From assembly GCA_945892985.1 (NCBI GenBank), contig CAMDDU010000029.1, positions 1 through 49,915 of the forward strand: 49,915 nucleotides of DNA, read 5' to 3'. Of this stretch, positions 25,373 through 35,818 are shown in pieces (the stretch's first letter is position 1; each line of letters begins with the position of its first letter). The DNA comes from CAITSH01 sp945892985 (lineage in GTDB: Bacteria; Pseudomonadota; Gammaproteobacteria; Burkholderiales; SG8-39). The position numbers were made by a program, and so were the translations under genes. The notes under the pieces are model-generated. The model had not been told where the DNA came from, ran no database searches, and saw nothing but the letters and a program-made list of their open reading frames with translations.

Positions 25373-26287
25373 TCAGTTCGCCGCGAGTTCGGCCTTGACC
25401 TCGGCCAGCAGGCGCTCCGCTTCGCTGCCCTGGATGCGACCGATGTCGTCCTGGTACTTGAGCAGCGCACCCAGTGTGTCGTTGACGGTGGCCGGGTCGA
25501 GAGTCATGCGGTCCAGTGCCACCAGCGCCTTGGACCAGTCTATGGTTTCGGCCACACCGGGCAGTTTGAACAAGTCCATTTTGCGCAGCCGCTGCACGAA
25601 CTCCACCACCTCGCGTGACAGGCGCTCGGAGCAACCCGGTGCCTTGCGCCGCAGGATCTCCAGTTCGCGCGCCGCATCCGGATAGTCAACCCAGTGATAG
25701 AGGCAGCGGCGTTTGACCGCGTCGTGGATTTCACGCGTGCGGTTGGAGGTGAGAATGACGATGGGTGGTTTTTTCGCGGCGATGGTGCCGATTTCCGGCA
25801 CGGTCACCTGGAAATCCGAAAGTATTTCCAGCAGGTAGGCTTCGAAGGGTTCGTCGGTGCGGTCTAGTTCGTCGATGAGCAGCACCGGTGGCGGCCCCTT
25901 GGCTTCAAGTGCGCGCAGCAGCGGACGGCGGATGAGAAATTTTTCCGAGAACACATCGGCGCCGATCTTATCCTTGGATTTTTCACCGGAAGCTTCGGCG
26001 AGTCGGATTTCAATCATCTGGCGCGAGTAGTTCCATTCGTACACCGCGCTGGCCACGTCGAGGCCCTCGTAGCATTGCAGGCGTATCAATTCGCGGCCGA
26101 GCGCTTTGGCGAGCACCTTGGCGATTTCGGTCTTGCCGACGCCGGCTTCGCCCTCAAGCATCAGCGGTCGCTCCATCTTGAGCGCCAGGAACACCGAGGT
26201 CGCAAGACTGCGCTCGGCAACGTAGTCGGCGCCAGCCAGCAGGGCAAGGGTGTCGTCGACGGATTTGGGAAGTGTGATGTTGGCCAT
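25373..26287 (-). CDS. coxD: MoxR-family AAA+ ATPase (CoxD)
   Basis: CoxD-type ATPases mature the active site of molybdenum hydroxylases together with CoxE. The 304-residue protein shows Walker A GEAGVGKT near residue 45, YEGLDVASAVYEWNY (the MoxR stretch after it), Walker B VLLIDELDRTDEPFEAYLLE near residue 136, sensor 1 in VILTSNRTRE and the arginine-rich DAVKRRCLYHW. Length and motifs are standard. It is upstream of the LigB-like gene on the same strand, with a 104-base gap. Confidence 0.92.
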   Translation of the reverse strand: MANITLPKSVDDTLALLAGADYVAERSLATSVFLALKMERPLMLEGEAGVGKTEIAKVLAKALGRELIRLQCYEGLDVASAVYEWNYSRQMIEIRLAEASGEKSKDKIGADVFSEKFLIRRPLLRALEAKGPPPVLLIDELDRTDEPFEAYLLEILSDFQVTVPEIGTIAAKKPPIVILTSNRTREIHDAVKRRCLYHWVDYPDAARELEILRRKAPGCSERLSREVVEFVQRLRKMDLFKLPGVAETIDWSKALVALDRMTLDPATVNDTLGALLKYQDDIGRIQGSEAERLLAEVKAELAAN

Positions 26288-26440
26288 AGGTGGAATTATG
26301 CCAGCAAGCGCCTCCGGCCAAAAGCGCTCAGACGCGGGAGGACGGCTGTTTATGACCGGTTGATTGCATGATCAACCGCCGGCCGCCAGATTCAGTGTCA
26401 TGCGCGCTGGAATGTTTTTCTGTTGCCTAGACACGCCGCC

Positions 26441-26464
26441 GCCCGTGTGCCGGTGTGCCCGTGT
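26441..26464. repeat. 8-bp tandem repeat (GCCCGTGT)
   Basis: Three octamers, GCCCGTGT, GCCGGTGT and GCCCGTGT, lie in the spacer between coxD and the hydrolase gene. The array is short, but it has the same period as other spacer arrays in the window. Confidence 0.55.
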
Positions 26465-26496
26465 TTATAGGCCTGGTGAAGGCCAGGAGCGGGATT

Positions 26497-27474
26497 CTAT
26501 TTCGACGGCAGTTGCACCACGCGGTCGGCGTCAAGGCGGAAGGCCATCAGGTCCTCGCCGACCAGCAGCGGACCGGCGTAGGTTTTGCGCGTCATGGCCA
26601 CAACTTCGTCCTCGGTCACCGCCGGTACCTTCGGGGTGCCGAGCAGCACGAAGTGGTAGTACACCGCCAGCTTCGGCTTGACGCGCGAGAAGACCGTCCC
26701 GGCTTCTTCGGGTTTGGTGTGGTGATCGAGGATGAGCTTGAACACCGGGGACTCCAGCAATTCGGCACGCACTGCCGCGACCTGATGTATCAGCAAGTCG
26801 GTGCCTGTGGCGTGGCGGATCAGGTTTTCACTGAAGCGCGTATCGCCGGACACGGTCACCGAGCGTCCGGCATAGTCGATGCGGTAGCCGAAGGCCGGGT
26901 GCAGCAACTCGCCGTGATCGACTTCAAAGGCCGTGACCCTTACGCCCCCCTTGTCGAATACGACCCCCTGCTTCACTTCGGTAACCTCGGGTTTGATGTT
27001 CGCGGGGTCGAGTTTCTGGTCGGCAATGCGTGCCTTGATGTCCCAGTCGAAGGCTTTGACCAGGCCATCCATGAGGTTCTGCGAACCGGCCGGACCGTAG
27101 ACACGGAACGGTCCCTTGCGCTGCGCCCACGGCGGCTCCAGCCAGCCCGAAAGCCACAGGTCGGGAATGCCGACGACATGGTCGGAGTGCAGGTGGGTGA
27201 GGAACAGGGCGTCGACCGCGCCCAGTTTGAGGCCGACTTGCAGCAGTCGTTGCGTGCCGCCGCGGCCGGCGTCGATAAGCAGGTTTTGGCCGCCCGCCTG
27301 CACCAGCACACCGGGCCCGAAGCGGCGCATCACCGGCATCGGACTCCCGGTACCGAGCAGCGTCACGCGAAATTCATTAACTGCAACGGGGGCGGCCTGC
27401 TGGCTTGCCGCGCCGGCGCAAAACAATGAGCCGGCGAGGGCAAGCAGTGCCGCCAGTACGCGAATGATGCTCAT
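26497..27474 (-). CDS. Exported metallo-beta-lactamase-fold hydrolase
   Basis: The 325-residue protein has a signal peptide (MSIIRVLAALLALAGSLFCAGAAS) and a metallo-beta-lactamase domain with THLHSDH near residue 94, HG in FEVDHGELLHPAFGYRI, the metal-bridging aspartate in VSGDTRFSENL and a late histidine in YYHFV. The order GTGSPMP-DAGRGGTQRLL resembles RNase Z/arylsulfatase-type members, but export rules out tRNA processing. It probably hydrolyses an ester, lactone or sulfate ester in the periplasm. It sits between a Bug binding protein and coxD on the same strand and may act on the substrate before uptake. Confidence 0.85.
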   Translation of the reverse strand: MSIIRVLAALLALAGSLFCAGAASQQAAPVAVNEFRVTLLGTGSPMPVMRRFGPGVLVQAGGQNLLIDAGRGGTQRLLQVGLKLGAVDALFLTHLHSDHVVGIPDLWLSGWLEPPWAQRKGPFRVYGPAGSQNLMDGLVKAFDWDIKARIADQKLDPANIKPEVTEVKQGVVFDKGGVRVTAFEVDHGELLHPAFGYRIDYAGRSVTVSGDTRFSENLIRHATGTDLLIHQVAAVRAELLESPVFKLILDHHTKPEEAGTVFSRVKPKLAVYYHFVLLGTPKVPAVTEDEVVAMTRKTYAGPLLVGEDLMAFRLDADRVVQLPSK

Positions 27475-27649
27475 GTGAAAGGCTCCCTGGTGAGGTCAGC
27501 GACCGGACCGCAGTCGCTTGATAAGTCTGTGTTTTGTCGGCGATGGTGCTGGCCAGCACAGCCACGCCCTCGATCTTTGTTTCACGGATGCTGCCCGGGC
27601 CATCCAGACCGGCGGCGTGCGCGCCTAAGCGACGCCGGCCGGCGTGGAA

Positions 27650-28627
27650 TTATTCGACCTTGGCGCCCGAACTCTTGACTACGCCCGCCCACTTTTGGAC
27701 TTCCTCTTTCAGGAAGGCACCGAATTCAGCGGAGGTGTAATGCACGATCTCCAGCCCGTTTTGGGCGAAGCGCTCCTTTACGTCGGGGGCGTCCATGGCC
27801 TTGTTGATGTCGGCGTTGAAGCGATCGACGATGGCAGCCGGCGTGCCCACGGGCAGGAAAAAACCTATCCAGGTGTAGTCGTCGAAATCCTTGTAGCCGA
27901 ACTCGCCCACGGTGGGCACATCAGGCAGCAGCGCCGAGCGTTTGGCGCTGGTCACTGCGATGGCGCGCAGCTTGCCCGATTTTATTTGCGGCACTGCCGG
28001 TGGCATCGAGGTCGAGGCCATCGGCGCCTGATTGCCCACCACGGCGGTGATGGCCGCGGCCGGCTGGTAGGGCACATGCGTGATGTCGATCTTGGCCGCG
28101 GTCTTCAGGCGCTCGATCGAAAGATGCGTGGTGGTGCCTATGCCGGACGAGGCGTAAGCGAGTGGTTGCTTGCGCGCGAGTTCGACCAGTTCCTTCAGAT
28201 CCTTGGCCGGTGTCGCGGGATTGACGGTGATGATGTTGGGTGTGCGACCGCCAAGCGACAGGGGAATGAAATCCTTGAGCGCATCGTAGCCGGCGTTCGG
28301 GTAGAGCGAAGGATTGACGGCGTAGGCGACGCTGTGCGCGAGCACCGTGTAGCCATCGGGCGTGGCGCGTTTGACCTGCCCCGTGGCGATGTTGCCGCCG
28401 GCGCCGGGTTTGTTCTCGACGACAAAGTTGGCGCCGCTGGTCTCGATCAGCTTTTGCGCAATGATGCGTGACACGATGTCGGTGGTGCTGCCCGGGCCGA
28501 AACCGACGATGATGCTGACCGGTTTGGCTTTCGGCCATTCGGCTTGCGCCTGTGCGGTGCCGGCGGTGAAAAGCCCGAGGCCGGTAATCAGTGTTGCGAG
28601 CGCGAGTTTGGAAAAAACGCTTGTCAT
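27650..28627 (-). CDS. Tripartite tricarboxylate transporter solute-binding protein (Bug family)
   Basis: The 325-residue periplasmic protein has a signal peptide ending AGTAQAQA and the Bug pattern: KPVSIIVGFGPGSTTDIVSR, VVENKPGAGGNIATGQVKRATPDGYT, ASSGIGTTTHLSIE and LPDVPTVGEFGYKDFDDYTWIGFFLPVGTP. Bug proteins bind carboxylates and aromatic acids in betaproteobacteria, often without a cognate permease beside them, as here. Its place between the Mo-hydroxylase structural genes and the hydrolase gene suggests that it captures the pathway substrate. Confidence 0.92.
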   Translation of the reverse strand: MTSVFSKLALATLITGLGLFTAGTAQAQAEWPKAKPVSIIVGFGPGSTTDIVSRIIAQKLIETSGANFVVENKPGAGGNIATGQVKRATPDGYTVLAHSVAYAVNPSLYPNAGYDALKDFIPLSLGGRTPNIITVNPATPAKDLKELVELARKQPLAYASSGIGTTTHLSIERLKTAAKIDITHVPYQPAAAITAVVGNQAPMASTSMPPAVPQIKSGKLRAIAVTSAKRSALLPDVPTVGEFGYKDFDDYTWIGFFLPVGTPAAIVDRFNADINKAMDAPDVKERFAQNGLEIVHYTSAEFGAFLKEEVQKWAGVVKSSGAKVE

Positions 28628-28728
28628 GTTGCTTCTCCCTTTGGTGAATGCAGTTGAAAACCTCTGTTTTTCTAAGCTGCCGCGTCACGCCTATGCGCTG
28701 GTAAATACGCCGGTGAATGCACCGGCCT

Positions 28729-28766
28729 GAAAATAAAGACCCCGCTTCCGGGAACCGGAAGCGGGG
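28729..28766 (-). terminator. Terminator after coxM
   Basis: CCCCGCTTCCGG and CCGGAAGCGGGG form a perfect 12-bp stem with loop GAA. On the minus strand it is followed by TCTTTATTTT. It should end the coxSLM transcript before the Bug gene, so the latter probably has its own promoter. Confidence 0.85.
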
Positions 28767-28802
28767 CGGCGGGGCGAAGCGAGTGTCCTGCTCCGACCCC
28801 TA

Positions 28803-28823
28803 TCCCCTCCCGTGAGGAGGGGA
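28803..28823. repeat. Second short hairpin downstream of coxM
   Basis: TCCCCTCC and GGAGGGGA pair perfectly around loop CGTGA, 8 bases beyond the coxM stop. It may protect the mRNA end or act with the stronger terminator that follows. Confidence 0.6.
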
Positions 28824-28830
28824 AAACGGT

Positions 28831-29628
28831 TTATTTTAACGCCGCTTCTACCCCGCGTTTGGCCATCACCGTGATCAGGTGCGAACGGTAGTCGGCTTTG
28901 GCATGCATGTCCGAGTTCAGATTGTCCTCGGCGACCTTGATGCCGGCCACCGATTCGGGGGCGAATTTCGCGGCGAGGGCTTTTTCCATTTCAGGCACGC
29001 GGAACACCCCGGCCGCGGCGCCGGTCACGGCGACGCGCACGCTCGAACCGAAGTCGGCGATGAACACACCGACGATGGCGTAACGCGATGCCGGGTTCTT
29101 GAACTTCATGTAGGACGCGCGCTTGGGCACCGGAAATGCCACAGCGGTGATGATCTCGCCCGGTTGCAGCGCCGTTTCGTACATGCCTTTGAAGAATTCG
29201 TCGGCGGAGATTTTGCGCTTGTCGGTGATGACCGTGGCGCTCAGGGCGACGAGGCCGGCCGGATAATCGGCCGCGGGGTCGTTGTTGGCAACCGAGCCGC
29301 CTATGGTGCCCATGTTGCGCACCATGCGGTCGCCGATGCCGCCGGCGAGCGATGCCAGCGCCGGAATGGCTTTTTTCACCTCGGCCGAGGCGGCCACCTG
29401 GGCGTGACGCGTCATCGCGCCGATGGTGACAATGTTGCCCTCGACCTTGATGCCGGCGAGGTCGGGGAGCAGACCGATGTCGACGATGTCCGAGGGGTTG
29501 GCGAGGCGCAGTTTCATCGCCGCGATCAGGCTCTGTCCGCCGGCGAGGATTTTTGCGTCTGGCTTGGCGCCGAGAACCCCGGAGGCTTCGGCGACGGATT
29601 TGGCTTTCTGGTAATTGAACGAGTACAT
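28831..29628 (-). CDS. coxM: Molybdenum hydroxylase FAD subunit (CoxM-like)
   Basis: The medium subunit passes electrons from the iron-sulfur subunit to FAD. The 265-residue protein has both FAD pyrophosphate motifs of the family: AGGQSLIAAMK near residue 29 and NMGTIGGSVANNDPAADYPA near residue 105. A C-terminal CO-dehydrogenase flavoprotein domain (ASRYAIVGVFIADFGSSVRVAVTGAA) follows. It is slightly short of the typical 285 residues. It starts 14 bases after coxL and is last in the coxSLM operon, ahead of two hairpins. Confidence 0.93.
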   Translation of the reverse strand: MYSFNYQKAKSVAEASGVLGAKPDAKILAGGQSLIAAMKLRLANPSDIVDIGLLPDLAGIKVEGNIVTIGAMTRHAQVAASAEVKKAIPALASLAGGIGDRMVRNMGTIGGSVANNDPAADYPAGLVALSATVITDKRKISADEFFKGMYETALQPGEIITAVAFPVPKRASYMKFKNPASRYAIVGVFIADFGSSVRVAVTGAAAGVFRVPEMEKALAAKFAPESVAGIKVAEDNLNSDMHAKADYRSHLITVMAKRGVEAALK

Positions 29629-29642
29629 GGTTTCTCCTAAGC

Positions 29643-32003
<2,361 letters not shown>

Positions 32004-32097
32004 GATCAGTCTCCTTTGGTCGCGCCATCACCCCTTGCGGCGGCGGTGGTCGGCGCGGGATGCGTGCCCCGCGCTTCCATTTACTGGTGAACGGGAA

Positions 32098-32571
32098 TTA
32101 GGGGTTCAGTGCTTCGGATGCGGCTTTGATTGATTTGACGATGTTGTGGTAGCCGGTGCAGCGGCACAGGTTGCCGTCCAGTTGCTCGCGGATTTGCTCT
32201 TCGGTCGGGCGCGGCGTGTTCTTTACCAGGTCGAGCGCGCTCATGACCATGCCCGGCGTGCAAAAACCGCACTGCAGGCCGTGGTTCTGGCGGAAGGCTT
32301 CCTGCATCGGGTGCAGCGTGCCGTCGGCGGCTGCAATGCCTTCGATGGTGGTGATGGTCGCCCCCTCGGCCTGCATGGCGAGGATGTTGCAGCTTTTGAT
32401 CGCGCGGCCGTCGAGGTGGATGGTGCACGCGCCGCACTGGGCGGTGTCGCAGCCGACGTGGGTGCCGGTGAGGCGCAGCGTGTCACGAATGAAGTTGACG
32501 AGCAGCGTACGCTCTTCGACTTCGTGGCTGACGGCCTTGCCGTTGATGGTGAACGAGACCTTGATGGTCAT
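32098..32571 (-). CDS. coxS: Molybdenum hydroxylase [2Fe-2S] subunit (CoxS-like)
   Basis: The 157-residue small subunit carries two [2Fe-2S] clusters. The N-terminal plant-type cluster is in GCDTAQCGACTIHLDG plus the cysteine of KSCNILAM. The C-terminal cluster uses CGFCTPGM and CRCTGYHNI. All eight cysteines are present. It is first in coxS-coxL-coxM (94 bases to coxL) with GGAGGAT before its ATG. It is divergent from the xdhC/coxF-like gene across a 299-base spacer that must hold the promoters of both transcripts. Confidence 0.95.
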   Translation of the reverse strand: MTIKVSFTINGKAVSHEVEERTLLVNFIRDTLRLTGTHVGCDTAQCGACTIHLDGRAIKSCNILAMQAEGATITTIEGIAAADGTLHPMQEAFRQNHGLQCGFCTPGMVMSALDLVKNTPRPTEEQIREQLDGNLCRCTGYHNIVKSIKAASEALNP

Positions 32572-32870
32572 GGGGTGATCCTCCTTTGGTGCCTTGAGAT
32601 GGTCTGCAATTCTGGATTTCCTGCCCCGGCTGGCAGCGCGAGGCGCCGGTTCGGAAAGGCGGAGATTTCGCGCCTTGGCGAATCGTAGCCCACGCCCGCG
32701 CCATAAGCAAATGCTGCAGCGTTGGATGAGCCCCGGGCGCTGCTGTTGTGCCCTTGTCGGCGGGCAATTGACATCGTTTTGCCATCTGCGGGCGTCGCCG
32801 CAACGCTTGACCGGTGCGGCACCCGCGGCTAGGCTAAAATGAGCTTATTACGCTTCTTGCGAGGACTATT
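32572..32870. promoter_or_regulatory. Divergent promoter region between coxS and xdhC
   Basis: This 299-base spacer should contain the start sites for coxSLM (minus) and xdhC (plus). On the plus strand TTGACC at 32807-32812 lies 17 bases before TAGGCT (32830-32835), and a TAAAAT follows at 32835-32840, so a sigma-70 promoter ending about 30 bases before the GTG start is plausible. No clear operator palindrome was seen, and no regulator gene lies beside it. Confidence 0.4.
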
Positions 32871-33884
32871 GTGGACAGTGTTGATCTGGAAGTGATACGC
32901 AGTGCCATCGCCTGGACCGAGGCGGGGCACCGCGCGACCATCGGTACCGTCACCCACACCTGGGGTTCGGCGCCGCGGCCGGTGGGCGCCATGCTGGCGA
33001 TACGCGATGACGGGCATGTCAAAGGTTCGGTTTCTGGCGGTTGCGTTGAGGACGACCTCATCGACAAGGTCAAGGCCAACGCCCTTGCCGCCGAACGCCC
33101 CGGTGTGGTCACCTATGGCGTGACGCAGGAGCAGGCCAATCGTTTCGGCCTGCCTTGCGGTGGCACGCTGCAACTGGTGCTCGAACCGGTGGGGCCGCAA
33201 TCGCGCTTGCAGGAATTGCTGGCCATCATCGAGCGGCACGAACTCGTCGCCCGTCATCTTGATATGGACAGCGGCGCAGTGCGGCTGGAGCCGGGCAAGT
33301 GGTCGGACTACCTCGAATTCGACGGCAAGATTCTCAAGTCGGTACACGGCCCCAGCTGGCGTCTGCTCATTATCGGCGCCGGGCAGTTGTCCGGTTTTCT
33401 GGCGCAAATGGCGCAGGCGCTCGATTATCACGTCGTTGTATGTGATCCGCGCGAGGAGTATGCCGATGAGTGGAATGTCGCCGGCGTGCCCCTTAACCGC
33501 GGCTATCCGGACGATGTGGTGCTGGCGCTCAACCTTGATGCGCACAGCGCCGTGGTGGCGGTGACGCACGACCCCAAACTCGATGACATCGCGCTGATCG
33601 AGGCGCTGAAATCCCCGGCGTTTTACGTTGGTGCACTGGGTTCGAAAAAGAACAACGACGCGCGGCGCAGTCGTCTCACCGAGTTCGATTTGTCGGCAGG
33701 CGAGATTGCGCGCCTGCATGGTCCCGTCGGCCTCAAGATAGGCAGCAAGACGCCGCCGGAAATTGCCGTCGCCATCCTCGCTGAAATGACGGCGGTGCGC
33801 CACGGTGTGAAACTTCCCGTAACCATCGAGCCGGAAAAACACAACGTCAGCGCCGGTTGCGCGCTGCCGGCGGCGCCGCGCTGA
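32871..33884 (+). CDS. XdhC/CoxF-family molybdenum hydroxylase maturation factor
   Basis: XdhC proteins bind the molybdenum cofactor, promote its sulfuration and hand it to the hydroxylase. The 337-residue protein starts at a GTG with GAGGAC upstream. The N-terminal XdhC domain has GTVTHTWGSAPRPVGAMLAI, GSVSGGCVEDDLI and FGLPCGGTLQLVLEP, with the conserved cysteines. The C-terminal Rossmann domain has LLIIGAGQLSGFLAQMAQAL, VVVCDPREEYADEWNV and YVGALGSKKNNDARRSRL. It is divergent from coxSLM and upstream of the Rieske and mocA genes, the expected partners in cofactor supply. Confidence 0.92.
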   Translation: MDSVDLEVIRSAIAWTEAGHRATIGTVTHTWGSAPRPVGAMLAIRDDGHVKGSVSGGCVEDDLIDKVKANALAAERPGVVTYGVTQEQANRFGLPCGGTLQLVLEPVGPQSRLQELLAIIERHELVARHLDMDSGAVRLEPGKWSDYLEFDGKILKSVHGPSWRLLIIGAGQLSGFLAQMAQALDYHVVVCDPREEYADEWNVAGVPLNRGYPDDVVLALNLDAHSAVVAVTHDPKLDDIALIEALKSPAFYVGALGSKKNNDARRSRLTEFDLSAGEIARLHGPVGLKIGSKTPPEIAVAILAEMTAVRHGVKLPVTIEPEKHNVSAGCALPAAPR

Positions 33885-33899
33885 CGCAGGGGGCGTTGG

Positions 33900-33930
33900 C
33901 TGGAAACGCCCGGTTGGCGCGGGTTTCCAG
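33900..33930 (+). terminator. Terminator-like hairpin, CTGGAAA family
   Basis: CTGGAAAC pairs with GTTTCCAG, with a GC-rich inner stem, 16 bases after the xdhC stop. There is no T-run. It is the third of five related hairpins in the window. Confidence 0.55.
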
Positions 33931-33988
33931 TACGTGTTCGGGCGGAAGCTTCGGTCGATAGAAGGAAGCGGGCGCAGACCCGGATCCC

Positions 33989-34036
33989 GGACGAACAAAC
34001 TCACGGACGAACAAAGTCACGGACGAAAAAGACAGG
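33989..34036. repeat. Three tandem 16-bp units before the Rieske oxygenase gene
   Basis: GGACGAACAAACTCAC and GGACGAACAAAGTCAC are followed by a degenerate third copy (GGACGAAAAAGACAGG), whose end forms the AGGAGG ribosome site. Each unit spans two 8-bp steps. The array lies in the 5' leader, where it could affect transcript folding or binding of a regulator. Confidence 0.75.
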
Positions 34037-34047
34037 AGGCGTTGCTG

Positions 34048-35109
34048 ATGTTCCCTAAGGATTACTGGTATGTGTTGTGCGAGTCGACCGAACTCAGCGG
34101 TTCGTTGTTCGCGCGCACCATTCTGAATATGCCCCTGGTGGCCTATCGCACGCCTTCTGGCGAGGCGGTGGTGCTGGAGGATTTTTGCCCGCATCGCGGC
34201 CTGCCGCTGTCCCTGGGCAAGATCGAGAGCGAGGGGGTGCGTTGCGGTTACCACGGCATGCTGGTCGGCCGCGATGGCCGCTGCCAATCCATGCCGGGCC
34301 AGCCGCACATCAACCGCCTGCGCGGCGTGAAGGGTTTTGCGGTGGTCGAGAAATTCGGCTTTGTCTGGGTCTGGTACGGCGAAGCGGAGCGCGCCGATGC
34401 GACTAAACTGCCGCCGCTGCCCTGGGGTGAGGGCACCGGCTGGACGCACGGCGGCGGTGTTTTTCAGGTCGGTTGCAACTACCAGTTCCTCATTGATAAC
34501 CTGATGGACCTGACGCACGAAACCTATGTTCATCCGACCAGCCTTGGCCAGAAGGAAATCGATCACGCCAAACCCGAGTTAGCGCTCGATGGCGACCAGG
34601 TGTTTCTGACGCGCTGGATGACCGACGTCAAGCCGGCGCCGTTCTGGGCTGTGATGATCAACACCGAGAAGAACTGCGATCGCTGGCAGATCTGCCATTT
34701 TGCACCGCCGTCCAACGTGTTCATCGACGTCGGTGTGGCTCTTACCGGCACGGGTGCGCCGCAAGGCGACCGCTCCCAGGGCATTACCGGCCTGGTCATC
34801 AACCTGATGACCCCGGAGACGGAAACCACTTCCTGGCATTTCTGGGGCATGGCGCGCAACTTCAAGGTTGACGACACCTCGGTGACCGAACTCATCCGCA
34901 AGAACCAGGGTTCGGTCGTACTCGAGGACAATGTCGTGCTCGCAGCGCAGCAGCAAAACGTACTGCGCAACCCCGAGCGGCGCTTGGTGAACCTCGATAT
35001 TGATCGTGGCGGCTCGAACGCACGCAAGATCATCGAGCGCATTTGCAGCCAGCAGCTTGCGGCGGAGCGGCTCGGGACGGGTGCGGCCGAGGCGGCGCAC
35101 GGCGATTAG
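34048..35109 (+). CDS. Rieske non-heme iron oxygenase, VanA-like
   Basis: The ATG at 34048 is preceded by AGGAGG and gives 353 residues. The Rieske domain has CPHRGLPLSLG and CGYHGMLV (the CxH...CxxH-type ligands) near residues 49-72. The catalytic domain has NLMDLTHETYVHPTSLG with the mononuclear iron histidines near residue 160. Overall similarity is to vanillate O-demethylase oxygenase and related monooxygenases that remove methyl groups or hydroxylate aromatic acids. No reductase (VanB) gene is adjacent, so it must borrow one. It follows the xdhC-like gene and precedes mocA on the same strand. Confidence 0.88.
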   Translation: MFPKDYWYVLCESTELSGSLFARTILNMPLVAYRTPSGEAVVLEDFCPHRGLPLSLGKIESEGVRCGYHGMLVGRDGRCQSMPGQPHINRLRGVKGFAVVEKFGFVWVWYGEAERADATKLPPLPWGEGTGWTHGGGVFQVGCNYQFLIDNLMDLTHETYVHPTSLGQKEIDHAKPELALDGDQVFLTRWMTDVKPAPFWAVMINTEKNCDRWQICHFAPPSNVFIDVGVALTGTGAPQGDRSQGITGLVINLMTPETETTSWHFWGMARNFKVDDTSVTELIRKNQGSVVLEDNVVLAAQQQNVLRNPERRLVNLDIDRGGSNARKIIERICSQQLAAERLGTGAAEAAHGD

Positions 35110-35179
35110 TTTTTTCACCTTTTGCCTTTCACCCTTCAGCTTACTTGCCCGCGCGAAATGACAAAATGATTGTTGCCAG

Positions 35180-35749
35180 ATGATCACCGGGATACTGCTC
35201 GCCGCGGGCTTCGGCTCGCGCTTTGGTTCCAACAAGCTGCTGCATCTGTTGCCCGATGGCGCGCCCATCGCGCTCGCGGCTGCGCGCAACCTGATCGCCG
35301 CGATCCCCGATTGCGTCGCAGTGGTGCGCCCGGGGGCCCGCGAACTCACCCGGGTGCTGGCGGCGGAGGGCTTCAAGGTGGTGGCCAGCACCCATGCCGG
35401 CAAGGGCATGGGCCACACGCTTGCGAGCGGTGTGCGCGCCGCGCGCGAGGCCAGCGGATGGGTGGTGGCGCTTGCCGACATGCCTTACATCAAACCCGAA
35501 ACCATCCGCCGGGTCGCCGACGAATTGTGCGAGGGCGGGGTCATTGTTGCGCCCGGCTTTGCAGGCGAACGCGGCCATCCGGTCGGCTTTGCGCGTCGCT
35601 TTCATCAGGAGCTTCTGGCCCTGACGGGCGACGAGGGCGCGCGCAAACTCATAGGCGAGCACAAAAATTCAGTGACGGTGCTTGCGTTGAATGATCCGGG
35701 CGTGCTGCGTGACATCGACACCCGCGCGGATTTGGAGCAGGGTGCCTAG
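35180..35749 (+). CDS. MocA-like molybdenum cofactor nucleotidyltransferase
   Basis: MocA transfers CMP to molybdopterin to make the dinucleotide cofactor used by xanthine-oxidase-type enzymes. The 189-residue protein begins GILLAAGFGSRFGSNKLL, the NTP-transferase G-rich loop and lysine. It has a THAGKGMGHTLASGVRAA stretch, ADMPYI (metal-binding aspartate) near residue 99 and GHPVGFARRF near residue 136. CTP preference cannot be proved from sequence, but the cox cluster context supports MocA over MobA or CofC. Confidence 0.87.
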   Translation: MITGILLAAGFGSRFGSNKLLHLLPDGAPIALAAARNLIAAIPDCVAVVRPGARELTRVLAAEGFKVVASTHAGKGMGHTLASGVRAAREASGWVVALADMPYIKPETIRRVADELCEGGVIVAPGFAGERGHPVGFARRFHQELLALTGDEGARKLIGEHKNSVTVLALNDPGVLRDIDTRADLEQGA

Positions 35750-35818
35750 ATTTGGCTGCGGGCGGCTCTGGTAGCATTGCGGCGCGGTTCCTTTCCTTAT
35801 CCTGACTAGTTAAAACCC

